DNA of 64,000 nucleotides from Streptomyces antimycoticus. GTDB lineage: Bacteria; Actinomycetota; Actinomycetes; Streptomycetales; Streptomycetaceae. The notes beneath the pieces were generated by a model. It was not told the origin of the DNA. It did no database searches and was given only the letters and a program-made list of their open reading frames with translations. The position numbers and the translations under genes are program-made. Position 1 is the first letter of the stretch, and every line of letters begins with the position of its first letter. Shown one piece after another: positions 25,489 through 34,545 of this stretch. The stretch spans positions 992,001 to 1,056,000 of the forward strand of contig NZ_BJHV01000001.1 of NCBI RefSeq assembly GCF_005405925.1, in the 5' to 3' direction.

Positions 25489-26385
25489 ATGGACACCATC
25501 ACGCTTGGCAACGTCGAGATCACCCGCGTGGTAGAGGTGGCCCCAAGGGGTCTGCCACGCGACTTCATCTTTCCCGACGTGGCCATGGAGCACTGGCGCA
25601 CGCACGAGGGCTGGCTGGCGCCCGAATTCCTGGATCCGGCCGCCGATGAGGTACGCACGACGATCCAGAGCTGGCTGCTTCGCAGCGAGGGCCGGACGAT
25701 CCTGATCGACACCGGCGTCGGCAACGACCGGGAGCGGCCGCATATGCCGTTCTTCCACCATCTGCAGACGGACTACCTCGGGAAACTGGCCGCGACCGGG
25801 GTCCACCCGGCCGATGTGGACCTGGTGATCTGCACCCATGTGCATGGTGACCACGTCGGATGGAACACGTCGTGGACGGAGGGTGAGTGGCGGCCGACCT
25901 TCCCCAACGCGGAGTATGTGTTCCCCCGGGCCGACTTCGACTACTGGAACCCGGAGAACGGGCACCGGACCCGCTCCGGCCCCCGGATGGCGAACGTGTT
26001 CGAGGACAGCGTCGCCCCCGTCCACCAGGCCGGGCAGACCGTGCTGTGGGAGGGCGACCACTACGACATCGACGCCCAGCTACGCCTCGAGCCCGCCCCC
26101 GGCCACACTCCCGGCTCCTGCGTGGTGCGGCTGCGGTCCGGTACGGATCGGGCGATCTTCGCGGGCGATGTGCTGCACAGCCCGCTGCAGATCGTGGAGC
26201 CGGACGTCTGCCCCTGCTTCGATGAGGACGAGCCCCGGGCGCGGGTCGCCCGGCGCCGGGTGCTGGGGGAAGCCGCGGACGAGGGCGCGCTGCTGTTCCC
26301 CGCGCACTTCCCCGGCGCGGGCGCGGCCGAAGTGCGGCGGGACGGCGAGCGGTTCGCGGTGAAGGAGTGGGCGGCATGGCGGTGA
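25489..26385 (+). CDS. Metallo-beta-lactamase-fold hydrolase
   Basis: 298 residues with the complete metal site: VICTHVHGDHVGWN (HxHxDH), APGHTPGSC (third His) and AIFAGDVLHSPLQ (bridging Asp), with LFPAHFPGAGAAEV giving the last His. The N-terminal part (TIQSWLLRSEGRTILIDTG) is typical of lactonase/hydrolase members rather than beta-lactamases. Substrate unknown. Its stop overlaps the start of the carboxylesterase gene by 10 nt, so they form an operon. CAGGCT 6 nt before the ATG could be a leaderless -10. Confidence 0.88.
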   Translation: MDTITLGNVEITRVVEVAPRGLPRDFIFPDVAMEHWRTHEGWLAPEFLDPAADEVRTTIQSWLLRSEGRTILIDTGVGNDRERPHMPFFHHLQTDYLGKLAATGVHPADVDLVICTHVHGDHVGWNTSWTEGEWRPTFPNAEYVFPRADFDYWNPENGHRTRSGPRMANVFEDSVAPVHQAGQTVLWEGDHYDIDAQLRLEPAPGHTPGSCVVRLRSGTDRAIFAGDVLHSPLQIVEPDVCPCFDEDEPRARVARRRVLGEAADEGALLFPAHFPGAGAAEVRRDGERFAVKEWAAWR

Positions 26386-27512
26386 GCGTGTTCCGGAACA
26401 TCCCGTACGCGGCCGCGCCGACCGGTGCCGCGCGGTTCGCCGCGCCGACCCCCGTGCACGGTGCCCCCGGCGGCGATGGGCCGGGGCCGACGGCCCCGGC
26501 GCCCGAGCGACGGTTCGCGGCGGACCTGAGCCCGGCGCTGGGCCAGGGCTGGGTGCGTGGCGAGGACTATCTGACGGTCAACGTCTGGACGCCACGGACC
26601 GACGGCAACGCCCCGGTGATGGTCTTCGTGCACGGCGGCGGCTTTCTCTCCGGCACCGGCCAGGCGCCACTGTACGACGGGACGTCCTTCGCCCGCGACG
26701 GCGTGGTCCTGGTCACCCTCAACTACCGTCTCGGCGCGCCGGGTTGGCTCGACCTGCCGGATGCCCCGCGCAACCGGGGTCTGCTGGACGTGCTCGCGGC
26801 GCTGCGCTGGGTGCGCGAGCACATCGCGGGCTACGGCGGGGACCCGGACCGGGTGACGGTGTTCGGGCAGTCGGCCGGAGGGATGATCGTCAGCGCGCTG
26901 CTGGTGACGCCCGAGGCCGCCGGGCTGTTCCGGGGTGCGATCAGCCAGAGCGGTGGGCTGCACACCCTGACCGGAGCGGAGGCGGCGGAGACGACCCGGG
27001 CCCTGGCCGACCGGCTGGGCGTTCCGGCCACGGCCGAGGCGTTCGCCGCGATCCCCGACGAGCGCCTGGTGTCCGCGCTCGCCGACCTGCCCGGGGTGGG
27101 TCCGAGGCTCTCGCCGCTCGGTGTGGTGCTCGATGAGCCCGACGAGGTGGCCCCGCCGCATCCGGTGGATCTGCTGGTGGGCACGAACACCCAGGAGTCG
27201 CTGCTGTACCAGCGGCCGGAACGCAGCGCGGGCATCGACGCCATGTTCCGCGACGCCCGTGAGCGGCTGGTGTCCCGCTACGACAAGGCGTTCACCTACG
27301 ACTTCGACTGGCGGGGCGGGCCGTTCGGCGCGTGCCACACCGCGGAGGTCCCGTTCGTCTTCGACAACACCGGTCTGCCCGCGCTCCGTACGGCGAACGG
27401 ACTGCTCGGAGCAGACATCCCACCGTCGCTGGCCACGGAGATGCACGGCGCGTGGGTCCGGTTCGCCATGACGGGGGATCCGGGCTGGTCAGGGACGCGC
27501 CGGTTCCGCTAG
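26376..27512 (+). CDS. Carboxylesterase type B, short form
   Basis: 378 residues from the ATG at 26376 (GAAGGAG 8 nt before it, inside the upstream gene). Alpha/beta hydrolase marks: FRNIPYAAAPTGAARF, YLTVNVWTP, PVMVFVHGGGFLSGTG (oxyanion loop), VTVFGQSAGGMIVSALL (nucleophile Ser), AISQSGGLHTL and GACHTAEVPFVFDN (catalytic His). Members usually have about 450-520 residues; this one is shorter, mainly between the Ser and His regions. It ends soon after MTGDPGW. It cleaves carboxylic esters; natural substrate unknown. Coupled to the metallo-hydrolase. Confidence 0.88.
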   Translation: MAVSVFRNIPYAAAPTGAARFAAPTPVHGAPGGDGPGPTAPAPERRFAADLSPALGQGWVRGEDYLTVNVWTPRTDGNAPVMVFVHGGGFLSGTGQAPLYDGTSFARDGVVLVTLNYRLGAPGWLDLPDAPRNRGLLDVLAALRWVREHIAGYGGDPDRVTVFGQSAGGMIVSALLVTPEAAGLFRGAISQSGGLHTLTGAEAAETTRALADRLGVPATAEAFAAIPDERLVSALADLPGVGPRLSPLGVVLDEPDEVAPPHPVDLLVGTNTQESLLYQRPERSAGIDAMFRDARERLVSRYDKAFTYDFDWRGGPFGACHTAEVPFVFDNTGLPALRTANGLLGADIPPSLATEMHGAWVRFAMTGDPGWSGTRRFR

Positions 27513-27513
27513 A

Positions 27514-27558
27514 GCCAACGGGGTGCGGCGGAATGGCCGTTGGCGGCGGATCCGCCGC
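27514..27558. terminator. Paired hairpins between convergent genes
   Basis: GCCAACGG (27514-27521) pairs with CCGTTGGC (27537-27544), and a 16-nt perfect palindrome GCGGCGGATCCGCCGC follows at 27543-27558. They fill the gap between the carboxylesterase and the MHYT gene, which converge. No T run follows, as is usual in Streptomyces. Confidence 0.55.
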
Positions 27559-27605
27559 GTCGGTCTCGGCCCGCCTCGTCGCGCCCCGGACCACCGGCCG
27601 CGGGT

Positions 27606-28493
27606 TCACCAACCACCGTATTCCTGACCGCCGTGGGGCGGGGCCGGACGGCTCGCCGGCGCCTGAACGGGGTCCTCCGGCGGCCGGGCCGGCCAGACCG
27701 GCCGAGGTGGTGGCGGGGGCAGACGCGAGCTGTCCGCCTTCTTTTGGTTCCACTCCCCCTCGCCCAGGACCAGCAGTGGATCGAACATGATGATGGTCCC
27801 CGCGACCACCAGAAAGATCACCGGGCCGATCAGCATGGGGAGGATCAGCGAAGGCGGCGCATTGCCGCCCACGGAGGCGCCGAGCACATCGTCCAGCCGC
27901 ACACTGACCGCGGCCATGCCCGTGTAGTGCATCCCGGTCACCGCGACCCCCATCACCATGCTCGATCCCAGGCTGGCGCGGAAGCCGTGGATGGTCACGG
28001 CGGCCCACACGGCGGCGGTCGCGGCCACGACCGCGATCAGGACGGAGAGCAGCACGGTCGGCACGGAATACTCCAGATGCCCCTGCATGCGCATCGCGGA
28101 CATCCCGATGTAGTGCATGCCCGCGACGCCGAGTCCGGTGAACACACCGGCCGAGAGCAGCACCCCCCGGGAAACGCCCCGGTAGCCCACCATGAAGACG
28201 CCGATGCCGACGACGACGATGGCCACCAGAAGGCTGAGAAGGGTGGTCGGTATGTCGAAGCCGACCGGGGTTTCCTTCACATGGAACCCCATCATGGCGA
28301 TGAAGTGCATCGTCCAGATGCCCGAGCCGATCGACGCGGATCCGAGCGCGAGCCAGCCCGGCTTCCAGGAGCGCTGAGTACGCACCGACCGGGCGGTGCA
28401 GCGTAAGCCGAGTGCTCCCCCGAGACAGGCCATGAGGTAGGCCGCCAGCGGGGTGGTGGCCCCGTAGTTGAACCCGTCGATGGTGCCGTACAT
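27606..28493 (-). CDS. MHYT-domain integral membrane sensor
   Basis: 295 residues with seven membrane helices and three MHYT motifs: GSGIWTMHFIAMMGF, GLGVAGMHYIGMSAM and AVTGMHYTGMAAV. The motifs' Met and His residues are proposed to hold a copper ion and to sense oxygen, CO or NO. Bacterial relatives are often joined to GGDEF/EAL or kinase domains; here only a Pro-rich cytoplasmic tail (RLPPPPPRPVWPARPPEDP) follows, as in other Streptomyces. The signalling partner is unknown. Confidence 0.88.
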   Translation of the reverse strand: MYGTIDGFNYGATTPLAAYLMACLGGALGLRCTARSVRTQRSWKPGWLALGSASIGSGIWTMHFIAMMGFHVKETPVGFDIPTTLLSLLVAIVVVGIGVFMVGYRGVSRGVLLSAGVFTGLGVAGMHYIGMSAMRMQGHLEYSVPTVLLSVLIAVVAATAAVWAAVTIHGFRASLGSSMVMGVAVTGMHYTGMAAVSVRLDDVLGASVGGNAPPSLILPMLIGPVIFLVVAGTIIMFDPLLVLGEGEWNQKKADSSRLPPPPPRPVWPARPPEDPVQAPASRPAPPHGGQEYGGW

Positions 28494-28824
28494 GTACGTT
28501 CCGTCCTTCTCGCCGCGGGGGTTTCTGTGCAGAAACGTTGAGTCACCGGCGAGGGTAGGGCGCGGGCAAGCACACCACCCTCACATTTGGTCACGCATCG
28601 ATAAAGGTGCCTCACCCGGCGTGACAGGATGTCGCATCATTCACGTCATGTCCCTTTTCACCTTGACCGCGGGGCGGGAGTTCTGGTGCGGCCCCGAACC
28701 CGCGTATCCGACTGGGCGATTCGCGGACGTCTTCCGGGCGGTTTCCGGAAAGAGCGATCAAAGGGGTCCTGTGCTCGCGCGGACGGGCGGATGATGAGTG
28801 AGGCATGGCGAAGGGGGACGTTTC
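28494..28824. other. Intergenic region upstream of the CHAT gene
   Basis: 331 bases between the divergent MHYT and CHAT genes with no supported gene. It is AT-richer than the flanks in parts and contains GTTTCCG-N8-GATCAAA (28741-28762), a bipartite pattern also found at 43231-43252. AAGGGGGA, the ribosome site of the CHAT gene, is at 28811-28818. Confidence 0.6.
28741..28762 (+). promoter_or_regulatory. Bipartite motif GTTTCCG-N8-GATCAAA (copy 1)
   Basis: Same two heptamers with the same spacing as at 43231-43252, both in promoter regions of the conflict island. It may be a shared regulator site; two copies are too few to be sure. Confidence 0.35.
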
Positions 28825-31800
28825 ATGCACAGCAGGGATCTCGCGGCATTACGTGACCGAGCCGAACACGCCGCGGCCGACGCGCTGGCGTGGATCGTCC
28901 CGCCCCCGCCGGACGGCCCGGCGGCCAAGGGTTCGTCCGACGGCATGGATACAGAGGACCCGTCCGGCGGCACTGGTTCGGACGGCGCGTCCGACAGCCC
29001 GGCGGCCGGGCGAGCGTCCGACGGCACCCGGTCGCCCGCCGACGCCGACCCCGCGTCACTCGACCGTTTCATCGCCGAACTGGACGAGCTGGAGGCCGCG
29101 TTGGCGGCGGCCGTGCCGGACGGGGAGGCACTGCTGTGCACCGTGCGCGCCCGGCTCGGCGGCCTGTACGCCGAGCGCTACCGGCACCACCCCACGGACG
29201 ACGACCGGAGTCGGGGCCTGCGGGTGCTGAGGGCGGCGCGCGCCCGTGGGGCGCTCGACCCATCGGACGAGCGGGCCTCCACCCTCCACCTGGTGCGGTT
29301 GCTGCTGACGCCCGGCATGACGGCCGGATGGGACGGTACGCTGCCCCGCCTCCTCGAATCCTTCGATGTAGGCCGCCGAGTAGTGGTGGGCGAGCCCGGA
29401 CTCACCGCCGATCTGACCGAACTGCGCGGGCTGCTGACCGACCTGCTGCCGACGCTGCCCGAGGACGTCGCCGAACCCCTGTCGTGGGCGGCCGAGGCCC
29501 TGGAACGGGTGCCCGCCGCCGCGCGCTCCGGGGACTTCGAGCAGATGGCCACCCTGGCCGCGCAACTGGCGGAGCGGATGCCGAACGGCAACTCCCCGCT
29601 GATACAGGCCCTGTGTGGGATGGCCACCGAGTTCGCCACGGCCGCGGCAGGCGGAGGCGATGAGGCCGATCGGCTGGCGGAGCTCAGCGCGGAGGAGACC
29701 GCCCTCACCTTCGCGCAGGCCGCCCTCATGCTGGAACTCGAAGTGCCCGGCACCATCCGGACCGAGGATCTGGAGGCCCTGGTCAACGAGGTGAGCAAGG
29801 GGCCGGCCGGTGAAGAGGCGGAGACCGCGATGCGCGCCGCGATGAGCCGCATGGCGCACGGTGTGCGCACGGGTGACGCCGACCGGCTGGCCGAGGCGGC
29901 CGAGTTGATCGGCACAGCCGCGGGTACGGGATCCGGACGGGTGGACTGGATGGCCGGGGTCATCTCGCCCGGACTGCTCACCGCGGCCAACATCCTGGGC
30001 GGCAATCTCACCGACCGCGACCAGGCGCGTGCCCGCCTGGACGCGCTCTTCGGCCCCGCCTCCGCGGTGTTCGAATCCGCACACGCGACCGGGCCCGGGG
30101 CGGAGGGGCTACGGCTGTGCTCCCGGAGCATGCACCTCCAACTGCGCCTCAACGAAGCGCTGGACGAGCGGGACGCCGAAACGGTGGAGGAGCTACTGGA
30201 CGAGCTGCTCGACCTGCTGGAGGAGGCCGGTGAGAACAGCGAGTGGCAGTTCCTGGTGCTCTTCCTGCTCGGCCAGGCGCAGTTGAGCCTGGCCACGCTG
30301 GACGGTGGGATCCCCGCGCTGCGGGCCGGCGTTGCCTACTTCGAGGAGGCGGCGAACCACCCGAGGCTCCCGACCTTCGCGCGGCCCCTCATGGACGCGC
30401 AGTGTGCACCCCTACTGGCCCTCTTCTCCATGATCGAACCGGATCCCGTACGTGTCTCCGAGGCCGTGTCCAGGGCCCGCCGGGCCCTGGACGGCCCCGC
30501 CTCGACCCCCGACCAGCGGGTGTGGATCCGGCAAGGCATCGGGATGGCGCTGCTCACCGTCCACAGGTCGACCGGCGACCACACCGCCCTGGAGGACGCG
30601 GTCGGGGAGCTGGAACAGGCCAGGCGGGAACTGACCGAGCGCACCAGCCCGACCATCCGGCAGAAGCTGCTGTGGGAGCTGGCCGAGGCGTACCGGCTGC
30701 GCGACGACCGCGAGCGCGATGACACAAGCGCGGCCGTCGCCACCGCCCATGCCTCGCTGTGGGTGCTGGCCGAGGACGTGCTGCTGCAACTCGGCGCCGA
30801 GCACGGCCTGGAGGTGGCCAGGGCGGGGGCCAGCCGTGGCCTGCTCGCCGCCCACTGGGCCGCCGTGGACGGCCGGATCGAGGAGGCCGTGGCGTCGCTG
30901 GAGAACGGGCGTGGCCTGGTGCTGCGGGCCGCGGCCGCGGCCGCCGGTGTCCCCGAGCAGCTGGCCGCCCGGGGCGAGGCGGAGCTGGCCGAGCAGTGGC
31001 GGACCGCCGTACGGGACCTCCCGCTCCAGGCCGCGCCGAGCGGCGGCGGACTCGCGCCCGGCACCGGCGGCGGTACCCCGGACGAGGTCCGGAGCGCGCT
31101 TACGCGGGTCATGTCGGCCGGGTCCGCTCCCGGCGTCGAGATCCCCAGCAGGCTGCGCCGCCGCGCGCTGGACGTGCTGCGGCGGGACAGCGGCGAGGCG
31201 CCGCTGCGCGGGCTGCTCGGCGCCCCCGGCATCGGGGAGTTGCGGGAGGGGCTGCGCGCCACCGGCACCGACGCGCTGGTGTATCTGGTGCCCGGGCAGG
31301 ACACCGCCGACGGCGTGGCCGTCCTGGTGCGGAGCACCGGTGAGCCGACGGCGCTCGCGCTGCCGGGGCTCGGCGCGCCCGGCCGGGAGCCGCTGGAGCG
31401 CTATCTGGACGCGGGCGCCCGGCGGTCCGCCGTGTCCGAGCGCGGCATGGACGCCCACGCCGAGGCGCATCGGCACTGGGAGGCGGCGCTGGAGGGGCTG
31501 TGCGACTGGGCGGGCCCGGCCGTCCTCGCCCCCGTACTGGACGCGCTGGGCGCCCGGGCGGAGGACGGGCGTGAGAAAAGGGAGGACGGGCCAAAGCAGC
31601 ACGACGCACCGGTCCGGCTGGTCCTCGTGCCGTGCGGCAACCTCGGTGCCGTTCCCTGGCACGCCGCCCGCCTCCCCGGGCCACGGGCCGGTGCGCGGCG
31701 TCCGTACGCCTACGCCTGCGAAGACACGGTCATCTCGTACGCCGCGTCCGGCGGTGAGTTCCTGCGGGCCGCCCGGCGCGCCCGGGTACCGGCGAGTGAG

Positions 31801-32571
31801 CGCGCGGTGCTGGTGGCCGACCCGAGCGGGGATCTGACGTGGGCGCAGGACGAGGTGTCGGCCCTGCGCACCGCGTACTACCCCACGGCCCTGCTCTACG
31901 GCTGGCACGAGGACGCGTCCGAGAACGCGCTGGGCACCCCCGAGGATGTGCTCTCCCACCTCCCCGGAGGCCCGGCCGCGCCCGCCGCCTCACTGCTGCA
32001 TCTGGTGGTGCACGGCCTGGCGGGGCTGCGGCCCACCGACTCGGCCCTCCACCTGGCCGGCCCAAACCCCGAAGACGTCCCGGACCTCGAAGACGCTACG
32101 GGCCCCGAAGCCGCCCCGGACCCGGGCAGGCTGACGGTGACGCGCATTCTCGACGTACCCGCAGGGGAACGGGCCGCCACCGGGCCGCTGATCGTGCTCA
32201 GCGCCTGCGAGACGGACCTCAGCAGCCGCGACCACGACGAGGCGCTGACCCCGACCACCGCACTGCTGGCGCGTGGCGCCACGGATGTGGTCGGCTCGCG
32301 GTGGAAGGTCTCGGACAGCGCGTCCGCCGCGCTGATGGTGGTCTTCCACCACCACCTGACCGTCGCCGGACTGGCCCCGCCGGACGCCCTGCGCGCCGCC
32401 CAGCTGTGGATGCTCGACCACGACCGCCACCCCGTCCCCGGGCTGACCGGCCTTCTGCTGGCCGAGACACAGAGCGATACGGGGAGCCTGGCCCGGATCG
32501 TCTCCTGGGCCGGGTTCATCCACCAGGGCAACCCCGCTCCGCACGCACCCGCGGAAGGACGACAGCCATGA
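28825..32571 (+). CDS. CHAT-domain (caspase-like) protein with helical repeat N-terminus
   Basis: 1248 residues from the ATG at 28825. After an Asp/Ser/Gly-rich low-complexity segment (about 40-80) there are about 800 residues of helical, TPR-like repeats. A C-terminal CHAT peptidase domain (about 900-1240) follows with the expected dyad His1063 (LLHLVVHGLAGL) and Cys1128 (LIVLSACETDLSSRD), then VVGSRWKVSDSASAALM. CHAT proteins are caspase-fold proteases found in cell-death and defence systems. The stop overlaps the next gene by ATGA, and an antitoxin and RES toxin follow. Codon 9 (28849-28851) is the rare TTA, making the operon potentially bldA-dependent. The cleavage target is not known; the antitoxin is the obvious candidate. 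Confidence 0.92.
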   Translation: MHSRDLAALRDRAEHAAADALAWIVPPPPDGPAAKGSSDGMDTEDPSGGTGSDGASDSPAAGRASDGTRSPADADPASLDRFIAELDELEAALAAAVPDGEALLCTVRARLGGLYAERYRHHPTDDDRSRGLRVLRAARARGALDPSDERASTLHLVRLLLTPGMTAGWDGTLPRLLESFDVGRRVVVGEPGLTADLTELRGLLTDLLPTLPEDVAEPLSWAAEALERVPAAARSGDFEQMATLAAQLAERMPNGNSPLIQALCGMATEFATAAAGGGDEADRLAELSAEETALTFAQAALMLELEVPGTIRTEDLEALVNEVSKGPAGEEAETAMRAAMSRMAHGVRTGDADRLAEAAELIGTAAGTGSGRVDWMAGVISPGLLTAANILGGNLTDRDQARARLDALFGPASAVFESAHATGPGAEGLRLCSRSMHLQLRLNEALDERDAETVEELLDELLDLLEEAGENSEWQFLVLFLLGQAQLSLATLDGGIPALRAGVAYFEEAANHPRLPTFARPLMDAQCAPLLALFSMIEPDPVRVSEAVSRARRALDGPASTPDQRVWIRQGIGMALLTVHRSTGDHTALEDAVGELEQARRELTERTSPTIRQKLLWELAEAYRLRDDRERDDTSAAVATAHASLWVLAEDVLLQLGAEHGLEVARAGASRGLLAAHWAAVDGRIEEAVASLENGRGLVLRAAAAAAGVPEQLAARGEAELAEQWRTAVRDLPLQAAPSGGGLAPGTGGGTPDEVRSALTRVMSAGSAPGVEIPSRLRRRALDVLRRDSGEAPLRGLLGAPGIGELREGLRATGTDALVYLVPGQDTADGVAVLVRSTGEPTALALPGLGAPGREPLERYLDAGARRSAVSERGMDAHAEAHRHWEAALEGLCDWAGPAVLAPVLDALGARAEDGREKREDGPKQHDAPVRLVLVPCGNLGAVPWHAARLPGPRAGARRPYAYACEDTVISYAASGGEFLRAARRARVPASERAVLVADPSGDLTWAQDEVSALRTAYYPTALLYGWHEDASENALGTPEDVLSHLPGGPAAPAASLLHLVVHGLAGLRPTDSALHLAGPNPEDVPDLEDATGPEAAPDPGRLTVTRILDVPAGERAATGPLIVLSACETDLSSRDHDEALTPTTALLARGATDVVGSRWKVSDSASAALMVVFHHHLTVAGLAPPDALRAAQLWMLDHDRHPVPGLTGLLLAETQSDTGSLARIVSWAGFIHQGNPAPHAPAEGRQP

Positions 32572-33254
32572 CCACCGACGATCTCCTGGAGCTGCTGCGC
32601 CGGCATCTGCCGGAGATCCGCGCCTCGCTGACCGCCGCGCTGTTCAGCGAATTCCGGGACAGCGTGCTGCGGCTGCGGGCCGCCGGAGACGACGCCAGGG
32701 CCGTGCGCGCCGCGCTGCGGGAGATGCGGCTGGCACTGCGGCCCCTCCCCCGCGAGAACGAACTGCGCAGAAAACTGGACCAGTTCCGGTCCGGGGGCGC
32801 CGCTCCCTCCGCGGTCCTTCCGGACGCCGACCGGCTGGCCGATCTGATCCGGCTGCTGCAGTCCGTGGACTGGCCGACGCTGGATCCCGCGAGCGCCGAG
32901 ATCGCCCGGGCCGTACGGGACCGGCTGCTGACCACCCCGGCGCGGGGCCCGGAGCAGCTCACCGGCGCCGCCGCCGAGAATCCTGCCGGGGCCGGGCTCA
33001 TCCGCCTGTCCGACCCGGAGCGCGGCGATCGCTACCCGGACTTCCAGTTCGACCCGGACACCGGTGAGCCACGGCCGGTGGTGCAGCGGATCAACAGAAT
33101 GCTGCTGTCGGACCAGGACCCCTGGGGCGCCGCGGACTGGTGGCTCGGCGGCAACACCTGGCTGCGCGACGCGCCGGCCGCCCTGGTGGGGCAGGTGCCG
33201 GACGCGCGGCTGACCGAGGCCGCCGCCGCGCTGTTGGGAGACGGCGGATGGTGA
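32568..33254 (+). CDS. MbcA/ParS/Xre-type antitoxin with toxin-binding domain (DUF2384-like)
   Basis: 228 residues. The C-terminal third (about 150-228) matches the MbcA/ParS/Xre toxin-binding domain: RYPDFQFDPDTGEPRPVVQR, INRMLLSDQDPWGAADWWLG, NTWLRDAPAALVG. The N-terminal 120 residues are helical and charged (LLELLRRHLPEIRASLTAAL, ENELRRKLDQF) and show no helix-turn-helix, unlike usual Xre antitoxins. It starts inside the CHAT stop codon (ATGA) and overlaps the RES gene by 7 nt. It should neutralise the RES toxin; the extra N-terminal domain may connect it to the CHAT protein. Confidence 0.85.
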   Translation: MTTDDLLELLRRHLPEIRASLTAALFSEFRDSVLRLRAAGDDARAVRAALREMRLALRPLPRENELRRKLDQFRSGGAAPSAVLPDADRLADLIRLLQSVDWPTLDPASAEIARAVRDRLLTTPARGPEQLTGAAAENPAGAGLIRLSDPERGDRYPDFQFDPDTGEPRPVVQRINRMLLSDQDPWGAADWWLGGNTWLRDAPAALVGQVPDARLTEAAAALLGDGGW

Positions 33255-33907
33255 GGCAGGCGCCCCCCGAGGGCGCGCGCATGAGCCCGAATCTGTTCGT
33301 CCTGAGCGCGGGCACCGAGCTGTGGCGGTGCCATGAGACCGCCTACGGGTGTACCGAGTTCAACCCGAAGCCCGCGCACTCCTTCTTCGGTGGCAACCGT
33401 TTCGACGCCACCGCCGAGGACCGGTATCCGTATCTGTACGCGGCCGTGGAGCCGGCCACCACGCTCGCCGAAGTGATGCTGCGGGACATGGAGTTCACCG
33501 GGCCGGAGGCACGGCGTCAGGTGCCGTGGGCGCTGGCGGCCACCCGCTCGCTGTCCAAGGTGCGGGTGACCGAGGATCTGGTCCTGGTGCGGCTGGTCCG
33601 GGAGGAGGACCTGGCCGCGGTGTTCCAGACCTCCTGGCTGCTGGAGACCGACGAGTACGCGCAGACCCGCGCCTGGGCGCGGGAGATCCGGCACCAGGTG
33701 CCGGACGCCCAGGGGCTGGTGTGGCAGTCGCGGCGGCACCGCCCGCACCCCGCCCTGGTGCTGTTCGGCGACCGCTGCGGGGAGGAGCCGCTGAAGGCGG
33801 TGCCCGGCCAGGCCCACAACCTGGGCACGTTCGAGGGGGCGGGCGAGGCCAACCGGCTGCTGGCGCCGCTGCGGGCGGTCGTCATTCCGCCCGGTACCCG
33901 GACATGA
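33248..33907 (+). CDS. RES-domain toxin (NAD-targeting)
   Basis: 219 residues (ATG 33248; an internal ATG at 33281 is also possible). RES-family pattern: GTELWRCHETAYGCTEFNP (conserved Arg), FFGGNRFDATAEDRYPYLYA, EPATTLAEVMLRD (conserved Glu) and GLVWQSRRHRPHPALVLFGD (conserved Ser). RES toxins degrade NAD+ or ADP-ribosylate a target and are paired with Xre/MbcA-type antitoxins, as here. The antitoxin gene precedes it with a 7-nt overlap. Being third in a CHAT operon is not a standard arrangement. Confidence 0.87.
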   Translation: MVRQAPPEGARMSPNLFVLSAGTELWRCHETAYGCTEFNPKPAHSFFGGNRFDATAEDRYPYLYAAVEPATTLAEVMLRDMEFTGPEARRQVPWALAATRSLSKVRVTEDLVLVRLVREEDLAAVFQTSWLLETDEYAQTRAWAREIRHQVPDAQGLVWQSRRHRPHPALVLFGDRCGEEPLKAVPGQAHNLGTFEGAGEANRLLAPLRAVVIPPGTRT

Positions 33908-33910
33908 GCA

Positions 33911-33943
33911 CGCGGGGCGGCCTGGGGGGGGCGCCGCCCCGCG
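33911..33943. terminator. Bidirectional hairpin between RES and FHA genes
   Basis: CGCGGGGCGGC (33911-33921) and GCCGCCCCGCG (33933-33943) form a perfect 11-bp stem with an 11-nt loop. It lies 3 nt after the RES stop and 18 nt before the end of the converging FHA gene, so it can end both transcripts. Confidence 0.75.
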
Positions 33944-33961
33944 ACACCGCCCGGCATCGGC

Positions 33962-34545
33962 TCAGCCGGTGCCGGGCCCCGGTCCGTACAGCCGTACGAC
34001 GAAGCTGACCCGCAGCCCGAGCCGCAGCTGGTCGCCGTCGCGGACGGGGGTGCGCACGCCGGGTGCGATCCGGGCGCGGTTGAGATACGTGCCGTTGCGG
34101 GTGCCCGCCTCGGGCTCCTCGACCCAGGCGGTTCCGTCCGGGTCCACGGTGAGCGACGCATGATGCCGGGAGATTTTGTTCCAGCCGGCGAACGCGGCGG
34201 CGGTCCGCGGCGCCCAGTCGGGGTGGCGGCCGAGGTGCAGCGGAGGGCCCGGGCCGTGGCGGAGCTCCAGACAGGGCTCGGTGCAGACCAGCAGCGCATG
34301 GGTGCGCGTACGGTCACAGGACGCGCAGCGGGCGTCCCGGGGGGCCACCGGCGCACGGCAGTTCCAGCAGGGCGCGGACACTTCGACACCGGCTGGGCCC
34401 GGCGCGGGCCGGGGTGCGGATTCCGCGATCGGCTCAGGCGTCGGCGCCTCGCCCGGCCTCTCCGCTGTCCCCCTTCCTCCGGTGCCTCCAGTTCCTCGCC
34501 GTCCGGCACGAGATACCACCCCGGGGGAGTGGCCCTCTCGCTCAT
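33962..34545 (-). pseudogene. Zinc-ribbon/FHA-domain protein, frameshifted
   Basis: The natural start is the ATG at 34545, which overlaps the stop of the AAA+ gene (ATGA). That frame reads MSERATPPGWYLVPDGEELE and then loses sense, while the continuation (EAPTPEPIAESAPRPAPG, zinc ribbon CWNCRAPVAPRDARCASC, FHA domain with LHLGRHPDW, NKISRHHASLTV and GTRNGTYLN) lies in another frame to 33962. One extra base in the C5 run at 34469-34473 joins them into about 194 residues. FHA domains bind phosphothreonine, so this is the likely reader of the Ser/Thr kinase that opens the operon. The PPGWY start resembles the short DUF2510 motif. Confidence 0.82.

Noticed and set aside
28600..28800. Small plus-strand open frames before the CHAT gene
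   Set aside because: No ribosome sites, no conserved features, and base use unlike the surrounding genes; treated as promoter region.
34469..34473. Programmed -1 frameshift in the FHA gene
   Set aside because: The slip site AGGGGGA is not a classical heptamer and five other genes show the same single-base loss in G/C runs, so an assembly error is more likely.
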